Notes: generated from the sequence alone by a model not told the origin. Shown: positions 1 to 11,410, numbered from the stretch's first letter. The stretch is DNA of 64,000 nt from Rattus norvegicus (GCF_036323735.1 NC_086026.1:51536539-51600538); one strand, 5' to 3'. Numbers and translations are program-made.

Positions 1-480
1 GATTTTTCAGCTTCTTCATTAAAAACCTTCCCTACCCCTCCCCTTCTCCCTCCAGCTCATTCTGTAAGCCACATTTCCTCTACAGCTTCCCAAGTGGCCA
101 AACCCGTAAGTCTTGCAGCATCAACCCTAGCTAGGAGTTGTTTGCTAAGGAACTAGCCCTTTGCTCAATGTTTTCTCTCATTTCACCATGAAAAAATTAA
201 TTTACATTAAATGTTACGTGCTCATTTCTCCATCATATATGCCACTGGTAACTAAAAAAAAAACAAAAACAAAAACACAATGTAGTCGGTATCAAGTGCT
301 ATACAGTGATAAACACCCACATGTTCACATAATTTTGTACATAATTTTAAGGGTTCAACCCCTTAGAGTCAAAGAAAAGCCATGGACCCTAAGTTAAGTA
401 GGTAGTTTTGCTGGAAACTGAAGTTTACTTTAAATATTATACTACCTTTGCAGAGAAAAAATTTCTTTTCTTTAAAACAT
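1..480. other. Unassigned AT-rich stretch
   Basis: No recognisable gene, SINE or LTR is visible. The short open frame at 161-397 is low-complexity and lysine-rich and looks like chance. Confidence 0.5.
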
Positions 481-495
481 GGTTAAAAATTAAAT

Positions 496-600
496 GGGCC
501 TGCAGTGTAGTTCAGTGATATTCCTTCTGCCTCATGTGTCCAAAGCTTTGGTTCCTTCCCCAGCATCAGATAAATAAGTAAACAAATAAATAAATAAACA
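496..600 (+). mobile_element. ID-like SINE fragment
   Basis: The stretch keeps the order of an ID/BC1-type (tRNA-Ala-derived) SINE: a diverged GTAGTTCAGTG box-A-like start, a box-B-like GGTTCCTTCCCC stretch ending in CCCCAGCA, and an A-rich AAATAAAT tail. It is heavily diverged, so it is an old copy with no expected activity. Confidence 0.6.
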
Positions 601-689
601 CACTATTATGCATAAGTGACTTGAAACTATTATATTTTTAACTAAGAAAAAAAGCACAGAAACAAGAGCTATCATTTATATATTTCAAA

Positions 690-838
690 AAAAAAAAAAA
701 AAACCAACCCACTATATATTATTTTAAGCCCTCCCCCACTCCCACCCTCTTTGGCTATGTGACCTGGAACTTCGATTCTCCTGCTTCAGTCTCCCGAGCT
801 CTTGGATGCCCTGCCACACATCTCATCTGGCCTTCACA
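690..838 (-). mobile_element. Possible old B1 remnant
   Basis: A 17-18 base A run is followed by a stretch reading like the antisense of an old B1 (cctggaact, ctcctgcttcagtctcccgag, cacacatctcatctggcc). Divergence is high, and only the order of motifs supports the call. Confidence 0.35.
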
Positions 839-839
839 C

Positions 840-1330
840 ATTTAGAGAGGGAATGGAGAGGTTCTCCCATCTACAAGTCTATAAAGTGCGTACGTGTATA
901 ATCTTAGTACACAGGACGCTGAAGGCACAGTGAGTTAACTCTGTTCTGCGAGGAGCAGTCGAGGCAAAGTAAAGGCCAGCGCCTGTTTTACCATGCACTA
1001 CCTCTCCAGAGTCACACACACAGAAAGGGAAGTCTGAGTTCTCCACATTAATTATATTAAACGACGAATGCAATAAGTCGGCAAGAGAGCAAGGGTCACA
1101 AGGCAAGCCCTTTAACACAACGATGGATGGCAGTGCAAACTCAGCAAACACATAAAGTGTTCAGTAAGTAACTTGGCCGCCGCGGAGGCCATGTTTCCAC
1201 TTGTACCACCTTCCAGTTTACTCGGCAATTAAAGCAAGGAGGCCAGTATGTGCGACTTTTTAATGGTGCTTAAAGTGTGCATGCTGCCGCTTGTAGTCTT
1301 CAAAAAGGCAGGGAGTGCCGGCCCATCACC
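840..1330 (-). other. Non-repetitive stretch with 90-codon open frame
   Basis: This stretch beside the CpG island shows no repeat family. On the minus strand a frame of 90 codons is open at 879-1151. A second minus-strand ATG (about 1190) sits in a CpG-rich context and reads MASAAAKLL before ending after about 27 codons. Neither product is recognised and no clear splice acceptor was found. It may be 5' intron or UTR sequence of the gene that starts at the CpG island, an old retrocopy, or chance. Confidence 0.3.
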
Positions 1331-1960
1331 CCTTCCTAGGTCGCAGTAGGACGCTGGTTCACAACCTTGTGCCTTCTCCTGGAGAAGCCGGTGTCAAAGC
1401 AAAGCACCAGCGTTTCCCACTTCACCCCGGATGTGGGGTCCACAGCAACCTCTAGCACTGGCGGGAACCCAGCTCTCCTGGGCCAGGGTACTTCCCCGCC
1501 CCCACATAGCCTTGTCCCCATCGCAGGCCCCAGGGCTCAAGGTGTCCACCAAGCCATCACCCCTCCATGCTACCTGCGTTTTTAGCAGGGACGGTCACAC
1601 ACAGCTGCGGAGGATGCCATACAAGCGCCGGGCACCTGAGGACCCCTGGCGATCGCCCGCATGTCCTCCCACTCACCGCTGCCCAGCTGCCAGCGAACGG
1701 AACCTACCTGCCAGGCCCAGCAGCGCCGTAAGCCGCCGCTATACCGCCTGCGGAGTACCGGAGCTGAAGAGCCGGAGACACCGCCCGCTCAGCAGAGCCC
1801 CGCCCACATGCAGGCAGCCCGCCAATCAGCGGCCGGCGCCATAAGCTGATGTGACGGCGGATCGCGCGACTCGGACCCGCGCGGTCGCCGCGGTCACGTG
1901 GTAAGCCGCGTACGGGCCCCGCCCCCATCCCCTCTACCCGGACTATTCAGGCACTTCTTG
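1150..1960. promoter_or_regulatory. CpG-island promoter
   Basis: CpG density is far above the rest of the window, most strongly at 1590-1930. Promoter motifs cluster there: a CCAAT box at 1822-1826, GC boxes (CCGCCC) near 1781, 1799 and 1919, and a GTCACGTG E-box at 1893-1900 of the USF/TFE type. A CRE-like TGACGT lies just outside at 2090-2095. Mammalian CpG islands of this kind usually mark housekeeping-type promoters. With splice donors on the minus strand, transcription most likely runs leftwards. A GTAAG at 1901-1905 leaves rightward transcription possible, so the promoter may be bidirectional. Confidence 0.8.
1677..1800 (-). other. Putative first exon (start not fixed)
   Basis: On the minus strand, CTGGCAG followed by GTAGGT is a good splice donor with the exon ending at 1708. 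A second donor, CAGCG followed by GTGAGT, would end the exon at 1677. Both lie downstream of the CCAAT and GC boxes, as expected for a first exon. No ATG-started frame runs into the donors, so the exon would be mostly or wholly 5' UTR. The gene is not recognised and its other exons would lie beyond the left edge. The transcription start is a guess. Confidence 0.45.
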
Positions 1961-2754
1961 ATGCTGCTGCAGGCTGAAATGAGTTTTTCTTCCCACTTTG
2001 TTCCCGCCCGGCAAGTTTATGAGAATCGTGCATAGGACCCGGGATGAGTGCAAAATGACAACCTGAAGGAGGATTAATGACGCTTCCTTTGACGTTAATG
2101 GCAGAGTCATTTGTCCCGTTCCTGTGGCTCAAACATTCATCAACCCGCACTTAATTTTTTCACTTTCCTGCAAGTCCTGTTATGCAGCATTAAAATATGT
2201 AAATTGAAAGTTATGTGTAGCAGAGTAAATTTTAAAAGCAGAGTAAATTTATTATCGGCGATAAAAAAGAAAAAAAAGATTATGATCTGGCCCAACCAGT
2301 TTACATAGGCAAAGATAGGGGAGAAAAAACAAATGAATTTAAAGTTAAAATTGGCTAATTACGACGGGGAATCTAGACAGCAACACACTGTATAAAATTC
2401 AAGAGCTCCCTAAGGTGAGCAGTAGAGATTAGCAGTAGCGACCAAAATAAAAAGAAATTAAGAAGAAGAAAGGCCAAATGGATGGGTGCTTCAAAGTTAC
2501 ATTCAGAGAGAATTTACCTGTCGTCAGTTTCCAGTAACATGGCGCTAATGAATGATTTTTTTTGTTTGTTTGTTTGTTTGTTTGTTTGGTTTGGTTTGGT
2601 TTTTGTTTGGGTTGGAAGGAGCAGGTCATTTCAAAAGCCAGTTTGATTAAGCGATATACAAAACATGAGAGATGATTCTGGCCAGATTTGATCCCCCAGA
2701 GCTCTGAGGCAAGAGTCTCATCCAAAATAATGACTCTGTATAAATTCCACTTAG
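1961..2754. other. Unassigned stretch with TTTG repeat
   Basis: The promoter-flanking sequence includes a TGACGT CRE-like site at 2090-2095. A (GTTT)n/(GGTTT)n simple repeat lies at about 2560-2613. No coding or transposon signature is clear. Confidence 0.5.
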
Positions 2755-3315
2755 CACGTGTGTTTGCCAGGGTTCTCTGGAGGAACAGAACTGATAAGAT
2801 GAATACATACCTAAAGAATTTATGAAACCAGCTTAAATAAAAGTAATAACAGTTCTCTCACATCTGAGGAGCTAACTCCCCCAGTAGTTGTTCTAACTTC
2901 GAGGCCGGTTACCTCTCCAGCCAGAGCAGCCCTATAATGGTTGTCTCACCCTGAAAAAGCGAACGGCCTGGTAGATAGTCAGCCCACCAGGCTCAGCGCC
3001 TCAGCAGTTCCTATATACCTGGAAGGTTCCTGGAGAGTCCCTGGCCTTCAGCCAACAATGGAAGTTTGGAAATACAAGTTCGGGTTTCTGCAAACACACC
3101 ATCAGCAGCAGAGCAAGCTCAGCTGCAAGCTAAATGGAAGTGATGCTCCCTCTGCTCCCCTCCCCACCCCACCCTACCCCTGGCCCTATTACCAGAAACG
3201 CAGCATACACTTCAGGTAGCTTCTTTGATAACAGTTGAGCCAATGAGGGCAGTGAGGCTCTCTGTTCAGTTGTTACTGCTTTGTGGCCGGTTGTCATTAA
3301 TACCAGCCACCACAC
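2755..3315. mobile_element. Rodent LTR-like repeat (family not fixed)
   Basis: The left end (CAGGGTTCTCTGGAGGAACA) and the order of later blocks match a rodent interspersed repeat that also occurs at 36850-37245. The shared parts include the block on dividing and labelling of the cavity-like motif ctcagcagttc and gagagtccctggccttcag. The end motif suggests an LTR in minus orientation. Its family name is uncertain and no target-site duplication was found. Confidence 0.5.
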
Positions 3316-3832
3316 TAAGGTAAAGCAAATCTGTGCAAAACTAGACAGAAGTGTGTGTGTGCGTTCCAGAGGTGAGCTTTGGTGAGAGACTTTAGGCTTT
3401 GCATTGTTGTAGTGGATCTGTAGTGCAGAGAAAAGAAAAAGAATTTCCCCTCTGAGCTAATTATGTAAATTATTGTGTCCCAACAATTCAAAGTCTGACT
3501 AATGCAATTGCCTTTGGTTGACTGGATTTCACATTTAAAAAACATAAACTATTCATAAATAGTGGGAAATGTGGCTCAGGTTTCTTTGTGGGAGTAACTA
3601 GGTGCAGCCACACTGGCTGCTTTCTTTTATGTGGCCCTTAACCTCTTGGCTTAGAAGAGGCTTACTCTTACTGACTTCCCAGCCTAGCCAGGTTCTACTA
3701 TTCCACTTATAACAGCAGTCACTGGGTGTGTACCTTCTGACCTATCATCTTGGTATTAGGAAGAGAAAACTCTTCACATATGAATTTCAAAATAAACAAG
3801 AATGGTGAGGTAAAGTGTGTATGTGTGTGCAT

Positions 3833-3834
<2 letters not shown>
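3316..3834. other. Unassigned stretch
   Basis: Nothing recognised. The antisense open frame at 3315-3545 is short and looks like chance. Confidence 0.45.

Positions 3835-3872
<38 letters not shown>
3835..3872 (+). repeat. (GT)n microsatellite
   Basis: This is a nearly pure GT run, preceded by a degenerate GT-rich stretch. Confidence 0.95.
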
Positions 3873-3873
<1 letters not shown>

Positions 3874-4035
3874 TGTGGGTGGGTAAGTGTGTGCATGGGG
3901 AAGCCAGAAGACAACTTTAAGGAATCAGTTTTTTCCTTCCACCCTCTTTTGAGGCGGGATGTCTCTTATTCCTGTTGCTTCAATGCTGCAAACTCCAGGC
4001 TAGCTGGCTGGTGTGTTTTTCAGGGAGGAACAATC
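3873..4035 (-). mobile_element. B3/B2-type SINE, minus strand
   Basis: Antisense B3 landmarks are present in order: gtgcatggggaagccagaagacaac, then a stretch ending in ccaggctagctggctggtg. The copy is diverged and partly deleted. Confidence 0.55.
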
Positions 4036-4044
4036 CCCAACACC

Positions 4045-4240
4045 CACATAAAAAGCTAAACATGTTGGTACATAATTGTAATCCCATCCCCAGGGAAGTG
4101 GAGACAGGAAGATTGCTGGGGGTTTTCTGTCTAGCCAGCTCTGCCTAATTAGTCTCCAGTCAGTGAGAGACCCTGCCTCACAAAACAAGCTGGGTTATTA
4201 TAGAAGAATGACATCTGAAGTTGGCCACTGATGTCATATG
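4045..4240 (+). mobile_element. B3 SINE, plus strand
   Basis: The B3 blocks are present in order: gtaatcccatccccagggaag, ggagacaggaagattgctgg, tctagccagctctgcctaat, and gtgagagaccctgcctc. The copy runs into a CA-rich tail, which is typical of B3 3' ends. Confidence 0.75.
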
Positions 4241-4496
4241 CACCTTCACACACATACACACAGAGAGAGACACACACAAATACACATATGCCCACACATA
4301 CATGCACATACACACATATACACACATGCATACATAGACACACATACATACACCTGTGCACGCACACATACACTTGCACATAATCACGTAGAAATATCCA
4401 CACACATACACACATAGGCACATACACACATATACACACATAGGTATACACAGGCCTACAAACGTACTCACACAGAGATACACATACGTACAAATG
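4241..4496 (+). repeat. Degenerate CA-rich tract
   Basis: An imperfect (CA)/(CATA) array probably expanded from the tail of the B3 SINE just before it. It generates a 185-codon Cys/Val-rich antisense open frame that is not a gene. Confidence 0.85.
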
Positions 4497-4765
4497 ATTA
4501 AAAATAAAGCTTAACAAATAAATAAAAAATAAACTGGAGTGGGACAGTTGTGGTGAAAACTCTGAAGAGCAAAATGCTGATAACAACGTGGATAGTGAAA
4601 GCCACATGGGCGGCATTTCAGATGAAAACATGGATTGTTTGTGGAACTGGAGAAAAGGCTCTCTTAGCAACGCCATGGCAAAGACTTGACCCCTCCCTCG
4701 TGGCACTTTTTGAGTGGCCAGGGTTAAAGGCGATGATCTGATTTATCTGACAGGCATTGATACTT
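4497..4765. other. Unassigned stretch
   Basis: Nothing recognised. Confidence 0.4.
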
Positions 4766-4767
4766 TT

Positions 4768-5395
4768 CTCTATCTTTTTTCATTTTTATTAGTTCTTTGA
4801 TTACTTTGTACAATATATTTTCATCATACCTGCATCTCCCCAACTCCTCTCTATCTGTTTCCCCTTCCTAAGCTGCCCAACTCTATCCTCTGCATCTCCC
4901 CTCAAACCCCTCATGTCAGTTTGTGCTGCCCACATCCTCCTGGATGGGTAGGTAAAGAGGGTGTTCTACCTACCAGAGCCTGTACCCAGAGCCAAAGATA
5001 TCTGAATCTCTCTCTTCCAGAAACTATCAGTTGCCCAGAGCTCCTTAGCTGTGGAGGGATCTCACACCCACCTCCCCTCTTCACACTGGCTCGAACTTGT
5101 GCAGGCTTCGTGCATGCTGTCTTACTGCTGTGAATCCATATTGCAACCCCCTGCTGTGCCCGGGAAGCACTGTTTTCTAATACTCAACTTTGGGCCTTAT
5201 AATCTTACCGCTTCCTCTTCTTCAAGGATCCTCGAGCCTTGAGAGGAGATATGCTCTACAGGTCTCATTTAGGACTCGAGGTTTCTCGGCCTCCTATTGT
5301 CTTCATCTTGACCAGTTGTGGGTTTCTATGTTAATTGATGTCTACTGCAAAGGGACTTTTGTTTTTTTTAGTGAAGGTTGACAGATTCTCAAATC
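4768..5395 (-). mobile_element. Old L1 (Lx-type) 3' UTR fragment
   Basis: Antisense of an Lx-like L1 3' end. It starts with a T-rich block (the poly-A side), then ttattagttctttgattactttgtacaat, a block on gtgctgcccacatcctcctgg, and the later gaccagttgtgggtttctatg and attgatgtctactgcaaag blocks. It is noncoding, 5' truncated and old. Confidence 0.7.
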
Positions 5396-6604
5396 TAGGT
5401 CCATGCCACATATCTCGCAGAGATCTTAGGACATCAAAGTGAGGGACTTACAGGCTGCTTTTAGCCATATTTACAGTGAGATTAGAAAGACCAGGAGTTT
5501 AGCCAATAAAAAGAGAGGGGGGGGCAAGGAGGTTACAGTTGCTAAAGTCTTAGCAATTATGATGCCTTATGACACCTTGACACACCAGGACAATAGGAGA
5601 AATGCCTCAAGGGCTCCTCAGAAACCAGCAAAACAACAACAGATGGATGCCCCACAACGTACTAAGGCAGAAACACAGACAGGTTTCAAAGACTTTCTGC
5701 TGTAGACTCATTTCAAAATAGAGCTTCAGAGAGCCCCCTTAGGCTCTGCGGAGTCCATTTTTTATGTTCAGTGATAGCCGTGGACCGAGTGGGGCCGGGA
5801 ACAAGTTACTCCAGCAGCAGACTTCGGTGTGTCTACTCAATACCAGCTTTGGAGCAGTGGCAGACTGGAAGAGTTAGACTGTCCAGGGCATTTCCAGGAA
5901 GCTTTTGAAAATGCTCGAAGGCCAGCCAGTGAGTTGGAGAGCAAAGAGTCCCAGAATGTCTTCGCACAGCAGTGCTATGGGAGTTAAGTGAAGGGATGCT
6001 GTCTTGGTGGCTGGAGGAAGACGTGTCAGTAATGTGCAAGGCCTGCCAAAGAAAGCCACCATACAGCATAAGGAGGCGACTCAAGAATTGGCCAAGCTGA
6101 CAACCAATGTTAACCGTCGCGGGTATCATGCAAACAATACGGAAACACAAGCACACACAGGGACATGCACACAGACACACGAAGGGCTCAACAACTTTTA
6201 TTGCTTGCCCTTAGCTTTTTCAGTTGCCCGTTCTTAAAAGTTAGATCAGATCTGATTATTTCCTGCATAGCTCTAGTAATCCTTACTCTAAAAATTGTGC
6301 TTCCAGGAGCATCTCTTAGAATATCCTCGAATTAGGCCAAAGGTCAGCAGGTGCGGCTTATTCTGTAGACACAAGGCAGTATTTTCACCTATTTATAATA
6401 ACCTGGAATTCTCATACTCCAATCCCACCTTGCACTAGACATCGTTATCATTAGCCTGGTCTGTACTTAAACTGGGATACTCACCATGAGTTCCCAACAT
6501 GGACTGGACATCCAGGGTAGCTAATTACTGGGAAGTGAGTATATCAGTAGCTTGGGTGGCTAATTTTCGGGTGATGTCCCTGGATACTATGATACTATCT
6601 CAGA
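5396..6604. other. Unassigned stretch
   Basis: No SINE, LTR or exon signature is recognised. The frames at 5439-5705 (+) and 5833-6180 (-) show no domain and are taken as chance. A short (CA)-like patch near 6148-6180 is the only simple sequence. Confidence 0.4.
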
Positions 6605-6606
6605 AC

Positions 6607-6607
6607 A

Positions 6608-6650
<43 letters not shown>

Positions 6651-6667
6651 ACACTCACACACACACA
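6607..6667 (+). repeat. (CA)n microsatellite
   Basis: This is a CA run with a few ACAT and ACTC interruptions. Confidence 0.95.
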
Positions 6668-6689
6668 GAATTATGAGGGAGAGGGAGTG

Positions 6690-6852
6690 TTCATGTGCCC
6701 ATCCACATCACAGCACATGTGTGGAGGTCAGAGGACAACTTGCAAGACTTGGTTCTTTCCTTCCATCACATGGATTCCAGGGAGAGGACTCAGGTCTTCA
6801 GACTTGGCTGCAAGCACCTTTATCCACGGAGCCACCTCAATAGCCATCTCTC
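6690..6852 (-). mobile_element. B3/B2-type SINE, minus strand
   Basis: Antisense landmarks are gtgtggaggtcagaggacaac, cttgcaagacttggttc, then actcaggtcttcagacttgg and the diverged ccacggagccacctcaatagcc end. Confidence 0.75.
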
Positions 6853-7670
6853 AGGCAAACGAGAACTGATGGACTCTAAATGTATCCACGTTTGTCTTAG
6901 AAAGCCGTGGAGGCTCTCTCCTCAAACTAGCACATGGCGGTCAGCCAGAAATAGACAGAAATTAGTCACAGTGTGTAAAAATAGGCATTGTAAATGTAGG
7001 CTTAGGGGACAGTGTCAGAGAAGAGGTGAGCAGGGTGCTTAGAAGAGCTGGCCACAATGTTATAGGAAGCACGAAAACAACGAAAGTAGTGAGCGCAGCT
7101 AGGAAAGAAGGTGTCAAGGGATAACTGGGGCCCCAGAAGCACCTGTTTTTAATGAGTTTGGGGTCCAGTATGTACTGCTTCACGAAGCTTGCTTCTGATT
7201 GAGTGTTGTTTCAACTCAGTTCATCTCAACAGGGTATCAGGTGGTATCTCTTGTAGGCCAAAGAGTAGCCTGGGACAGATATTGGTGGATCAGCCCTTTC
7301 GGCAATGACCCCTTTATTCTTCTTCGAGAACAGGGAAAGGACAGGATCCAAGGACATCCCAGTGCTGGGCCCTCTTCCTTCAAAGCAAAAGTGAAGAAAT
7401 GAAACCAACCTGTAATCCAAGAGCTGAGCAGCTAAGCACCAGTCAAGCCTATTCACCAACCGTGTTTCAAAAGATCCCTGTGTGGGCCATCGTGGTTGGC
7501 AGAGACCACACAAGGCAGGGATGCGAGACACAGCTCCACATTGCCGCCTGTGGCAGCCTGAGGACTTTTGTTCAGAGACTTCTACTCAAGTGAAGCTGGG
7601 GTCTTCAACTTTTCCACGGGACAGAATCTCTGTCTGAAGCGACACTGAAGTTTGTTAGAAGCTCTTAGGC
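6853..7670. other. Unassigned stretch
   Basis: Nothing recognised. Open frames here are short and overlap on both strands. Confidence 0.4.
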
Positions 7671-7674
7671 CTGA

Positions 7675-8015
7675 GGAGATGAGGTGGCTCCACTGGGTAA
7701 AGGGTTGCCCTGCAAGCATCAGAACCTGAGTGTGACACCCCCCCTCCCCTGCCGCCCCAACACCCATAGGAAATCCAGTTGGGTGAGTGTGGAACCCCAG
7801 GGCTAAGGGGTGGAGAGCAGTGGATAGCAGTGTGCTGATTGGCAAGCTGGTCTGGCTGAAACAATGAGATCAGGGGTCAATGAGAGGTCTCACTTTAAAA
7901 AGTAAGGTAGAAAGTTACAAAGGCGTCCCGATGTCAACCTCTGGGTTCCACATGTGACTACATGCCTGAGCACAGCTGCAATCACATGTGTACTCCCACA
8001 GAGGGAGTGAGAGGG
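7675..8015 (+). mobile_element. B3 SINE, plus strand, diverged
   Basis: A sense B3-like start (gaggtggctccactgggtaaaggg, tgcaagcatcagaacctgag) is followed by cccataggaaatccagttgg, a later ggtcaatgagaggtctcac block, and a CA-poor tail. It is diverged and longer than a normal B3, so it may carry a small insertion. Confidence 0.6.
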
Positions 8016-8130
8016 AATAGAGTAGACTCCTCATGGAAGGTAGCCCCAGATGGCCTCTACCTGGTGACTTCTATGCCTTTATCCCCTTCAAGCATTTGCC
8101 CACTAGCTTGTGCCATCATAGCCTCTAGGA

Positions 8131-8335
8131 CAGTGGTCCTCAACTTTCCTAATGTTGCGGCCCTTTAATACAGTTCCTCACACTGTGGTGACCCCAACCA
8201 TAGAGTTATTTTCATTACTTCATAACTATATCTTTGCTACTCTTAGGAATCATAATGTAAATATCTGATTCCTGATGATCATAGGAGAACCCCTCCACCA
8301 CTAAAGGACTGAGACCCATGGGTGAAGAACCGCCA
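8131..8335 (+). mobile_element. hAT-Charlie nonautonomous DNA element (URR1-like)
   Basis: The internal order (ctcaactttcctaatgttgc, cctttaatacagttcctcac, tgtggtgaccccaacc, gtaaatatctgattcctgat) is that of the rodent URR1 family of nonautonomous hAT elements. The ends are decayed terminal inverted repeats (CAGTGGTCCTCAAC at the left, GTGAAGAACCGCCA at the right). Flanking octamers CTCTAGGA (8123-8130) and CTCTAGAC (8336-8343) agree at 6 of 8 bases, fitting the 8-bp duplication of hAT transposition. No transposase is encoded. Confidence 0.75.
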
Positions 8336-8364
8336 CTCTAGACTCTAGAGTTTTTGTGAGAGCT

Positions 8365-8588
8365 GTACAATAAAATGTATTTTGGGGATTAGCTCCTTAT
8401 CAGATAGATAATCTGAAAGATTTTCTTCCAGTTCTCATCCTGAACTCCACATTTTCTTTATCTCTTCCTTTGCTGTTCAGAAGGTATTGTCCCATTTGAT
8501 TATTTTTACTCATACTGTTCTTTTGGTAACTTAATCAAAAAGTCTTACCCAAAACCAGTGTTTTCTTCTGGAAAGTTTATGGTTTCAG
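8365..8588 (-). mobile_element. Ancient L1 remnant, part 1 (split copy)
   Basis: Antisense of an old mammalian L1 ORF2 3' region, with blocks such as ccttatcagatagataatctg and tttatggtttcag. The matching continuation resumes at 9273 with ggtctttcagttttaagtcc. The two halves were one element before an LTR inserted between them. Confidence 0.7.
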
Positions 8589-9272
8589 TGAAGCAACGGA
8601 GAGAATGCCGTCTTGTCCTGATCTCTCCTGGTCTCCATTTTGTGTCTGCTTAGGCACTTTTTAGCCCAGAGTCCCCTGAACAATCTTGGCAACAATTCAA
8701 GAAATTTTCATGGCCTTGACCAAGGCCCAGATGGATAACCCAAACAGCTGATGTGTTCTGAGAAAACAGTTGTCACCTACACCTGAAAATGATGTCATTG
8801 CGGCTCTTGCTCACAGAAGTCCTGCACCCTTGAGCTCCAATGTCGAGGGCTCTTCCAAGGAATTAACCTGCTCACTATCTCTGGCTAATAAATGACTCTT
8901 TTTTTTTATTTTATTAACTTGAGTATTTCTTATATACATTCCGAGTGTTATTCCCTTTCCCGGTTTCCGGGCAAACATCCCCCTCCCCCCTCCCCTTCCT
9001 TATGGGTGTTCCCCTCCCAACCCTCCCCCCATTGCCGCCCTCCCCCCATAGACTAGTTCACTGGGGGTTCAGTCTTAGCAGGACCCAGGGCTTCCCCTTC
9101 CACTGGTGCTCTTACTAGGATATTCATTGCTACCTATGAGGTCAGAGTCCAGGGTCAGTCCATGTATAGTCTTTAGGTAGTGGCTTAGTCCCTGGAAGCT
9201 CTGGTAATAAATGACTCTTGCTTAGCCTTATGTGGAGTGGTGCTCTGTAAGTTTCTTCCCTGGACTGTAACG
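8589..9272 (+). mobile_element. LTR inserted in ancient L1, itself split
   Basis: The boundary is a direct TCAG at 8585-8588 and 9273-9276, exactly where the old L1 is interrupted. The insert starts with TG and ends with CG, probably a mutated CA. Near its 3' end it holds an AATAAA signal in ctaataaatgactcttgc. Without the L1 fragment inside it, it is about 365 bp, a normal LTR length. A 4-bp duplication suggests a class I endogenous retrovirus. It has no coding region and is a solo LTR. Confidence 0.65.
8901..9204 (-). mobile_element. 5'-truncated young L1 (3' UTR only)
   Basis: About 304 bp, very close to the 3' UTR end of the full-length L1 at 44251-50869, including the C-rich/G-rich polypurine block and a T-rich poly-A side at the left. 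It is flanked by a perfect 15-bp duplication, TAATAAATGACTCTT, at 8886-8900 and 9205-9219. It landed in the poly-A signal region of the LTR, so the duplication doubles the LTR's AATAAA. Confidence 0.92.
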
Positions 9273-9400
9273 TCAGGTCTTTCAGTTTTAAGTCCTTTAT
9301 CCATTTGAGTCCATTCTCTGTGTGTTGTATAGTAAAAGCCAGATTTCATCCTCTGCATGCAGAGATCTACTTTTCTCCTTATTCTTCAATAGAATACCAA
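9273..9400 (-). mobile_element. Ancient L1 remnant, part 2
   Basis: Continuation of the element at 8365-8588. The blocks tttaagtcctttatccatttgag, gccagatttcatcctctgcatg and agatctacttttctcc follow in the order of the antisense L1 3' region. Confidence 0.7.
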
Positions 9401-10139
9401 CCTACGAGGGGTAGGGAAACATGAACTTGGGAGGAGTAGATGGGGAGCTGGGGAGAGAATTGGATTGGGTGGAAAGGAATGGAGGGTGGACTTGGTCTAA
9501 ACACATTTTACGCGTGTACAGAATTATCACTGTCTCTTTGGGTGGTATGCCAGTTTGAGCCAGGTTAACACCTGTAGTCAGCCACACTGATTACCAAACT
9601 TGAAAGGATGCCTAATGAACTTGAGCAAGTGCCATATCAGTGACTTGGGTGGCTTCCACAAAGATATTTCTCATTTATGAGAACATATTCTTTGTCTCCT
9701 TGGATAGCAGAGTAGGCCATGAGTTACAAATCAGAAATAAATCCTTACTGGTCATATAAATGCCAGTTGAATGTGTAAAAATGGCAAGGGAGTTTACACC
9801 AGTGTAGAGCCCACTCTTGATATTAAGAACCAGAATGTGGATTCTACCTGGTCAATCACATCAGAGCACATTGATCCTGCTTGTTGGGGGAAGGATGAGA
9901 GAGGCAGCCTGATAGATGGGACCAGGATATAGAAAGGGCAAATACTCCAATTGACTTGTTCAGTATCCAACATTCTGGAACTGCTCTGTATTTTAGGACA
10001 TGGGTTTTGAATGCTCTAGGCACAGCAAGCAGAGAGCACTGTGTTCACTTAGCAGGGGAGGTTGGATCTCCCTCTGTTAGGCATTTAATTAGACAAAGCC
10101 AGGGCATGCTGGTTGGCCCCCAAGCTAGAGTCATCTAGG
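9401..10139. other. Unassigned stretch
   Basis: Nothing recognised on either strand. Confidence 0.4.
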
Positions 10140-10450
10140 AAGAGCTTAACTTAATTGAGAAAATGCCTCCATCAGTCTGGCCTGTAGGCAAGTTATTGGA
10201 GGGATTTTCTTGATTACAGACTGATGTAGGGGGCAGCTCGTTGTGGGCAGTGCCATTCCTGGGCAAATGGTCCTGAGCTGTATGAGGAGACAGACTGAGG
10301 AAGCCAAGAGTCAGCCTGTAAGCAGCACTCCATGGAGGGCGCTTAAGTTTCTGTCTTGGCTTCCCTCAGTGATGGATTATGATCAGGACGTGTAAGGCAG
10401 ATAAACTTTCTCCCCCAATTGATTTTGGAAAACCAGTACTAGAAAACAAA
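10140..10450 (+). mobile_element. MTD-type MaLR LTR, diverged and 5' truncated
   Basis: The blocks aattgagaaaatgcctccatc, gttgtgggcagtgccattcctgg, gtaagcagcactccatgg and gataaactttctccccc follow the order of rodent MTD/ORR1-type LTRs. The intact relative in this window is at 27175-27577, minus strand. The TGTCAACTTGACAC start is missing. Confidence 0.65.

Positions 10451-11410
<960 letters not shown>

Noticed and set aside
4149..4706. 185-codon minus-strand open frame rich in Cys, Val and Tyr
   Set aside because: It is the translation of the degenerate CA repeat and flanking B3 SINE. No domain is present.
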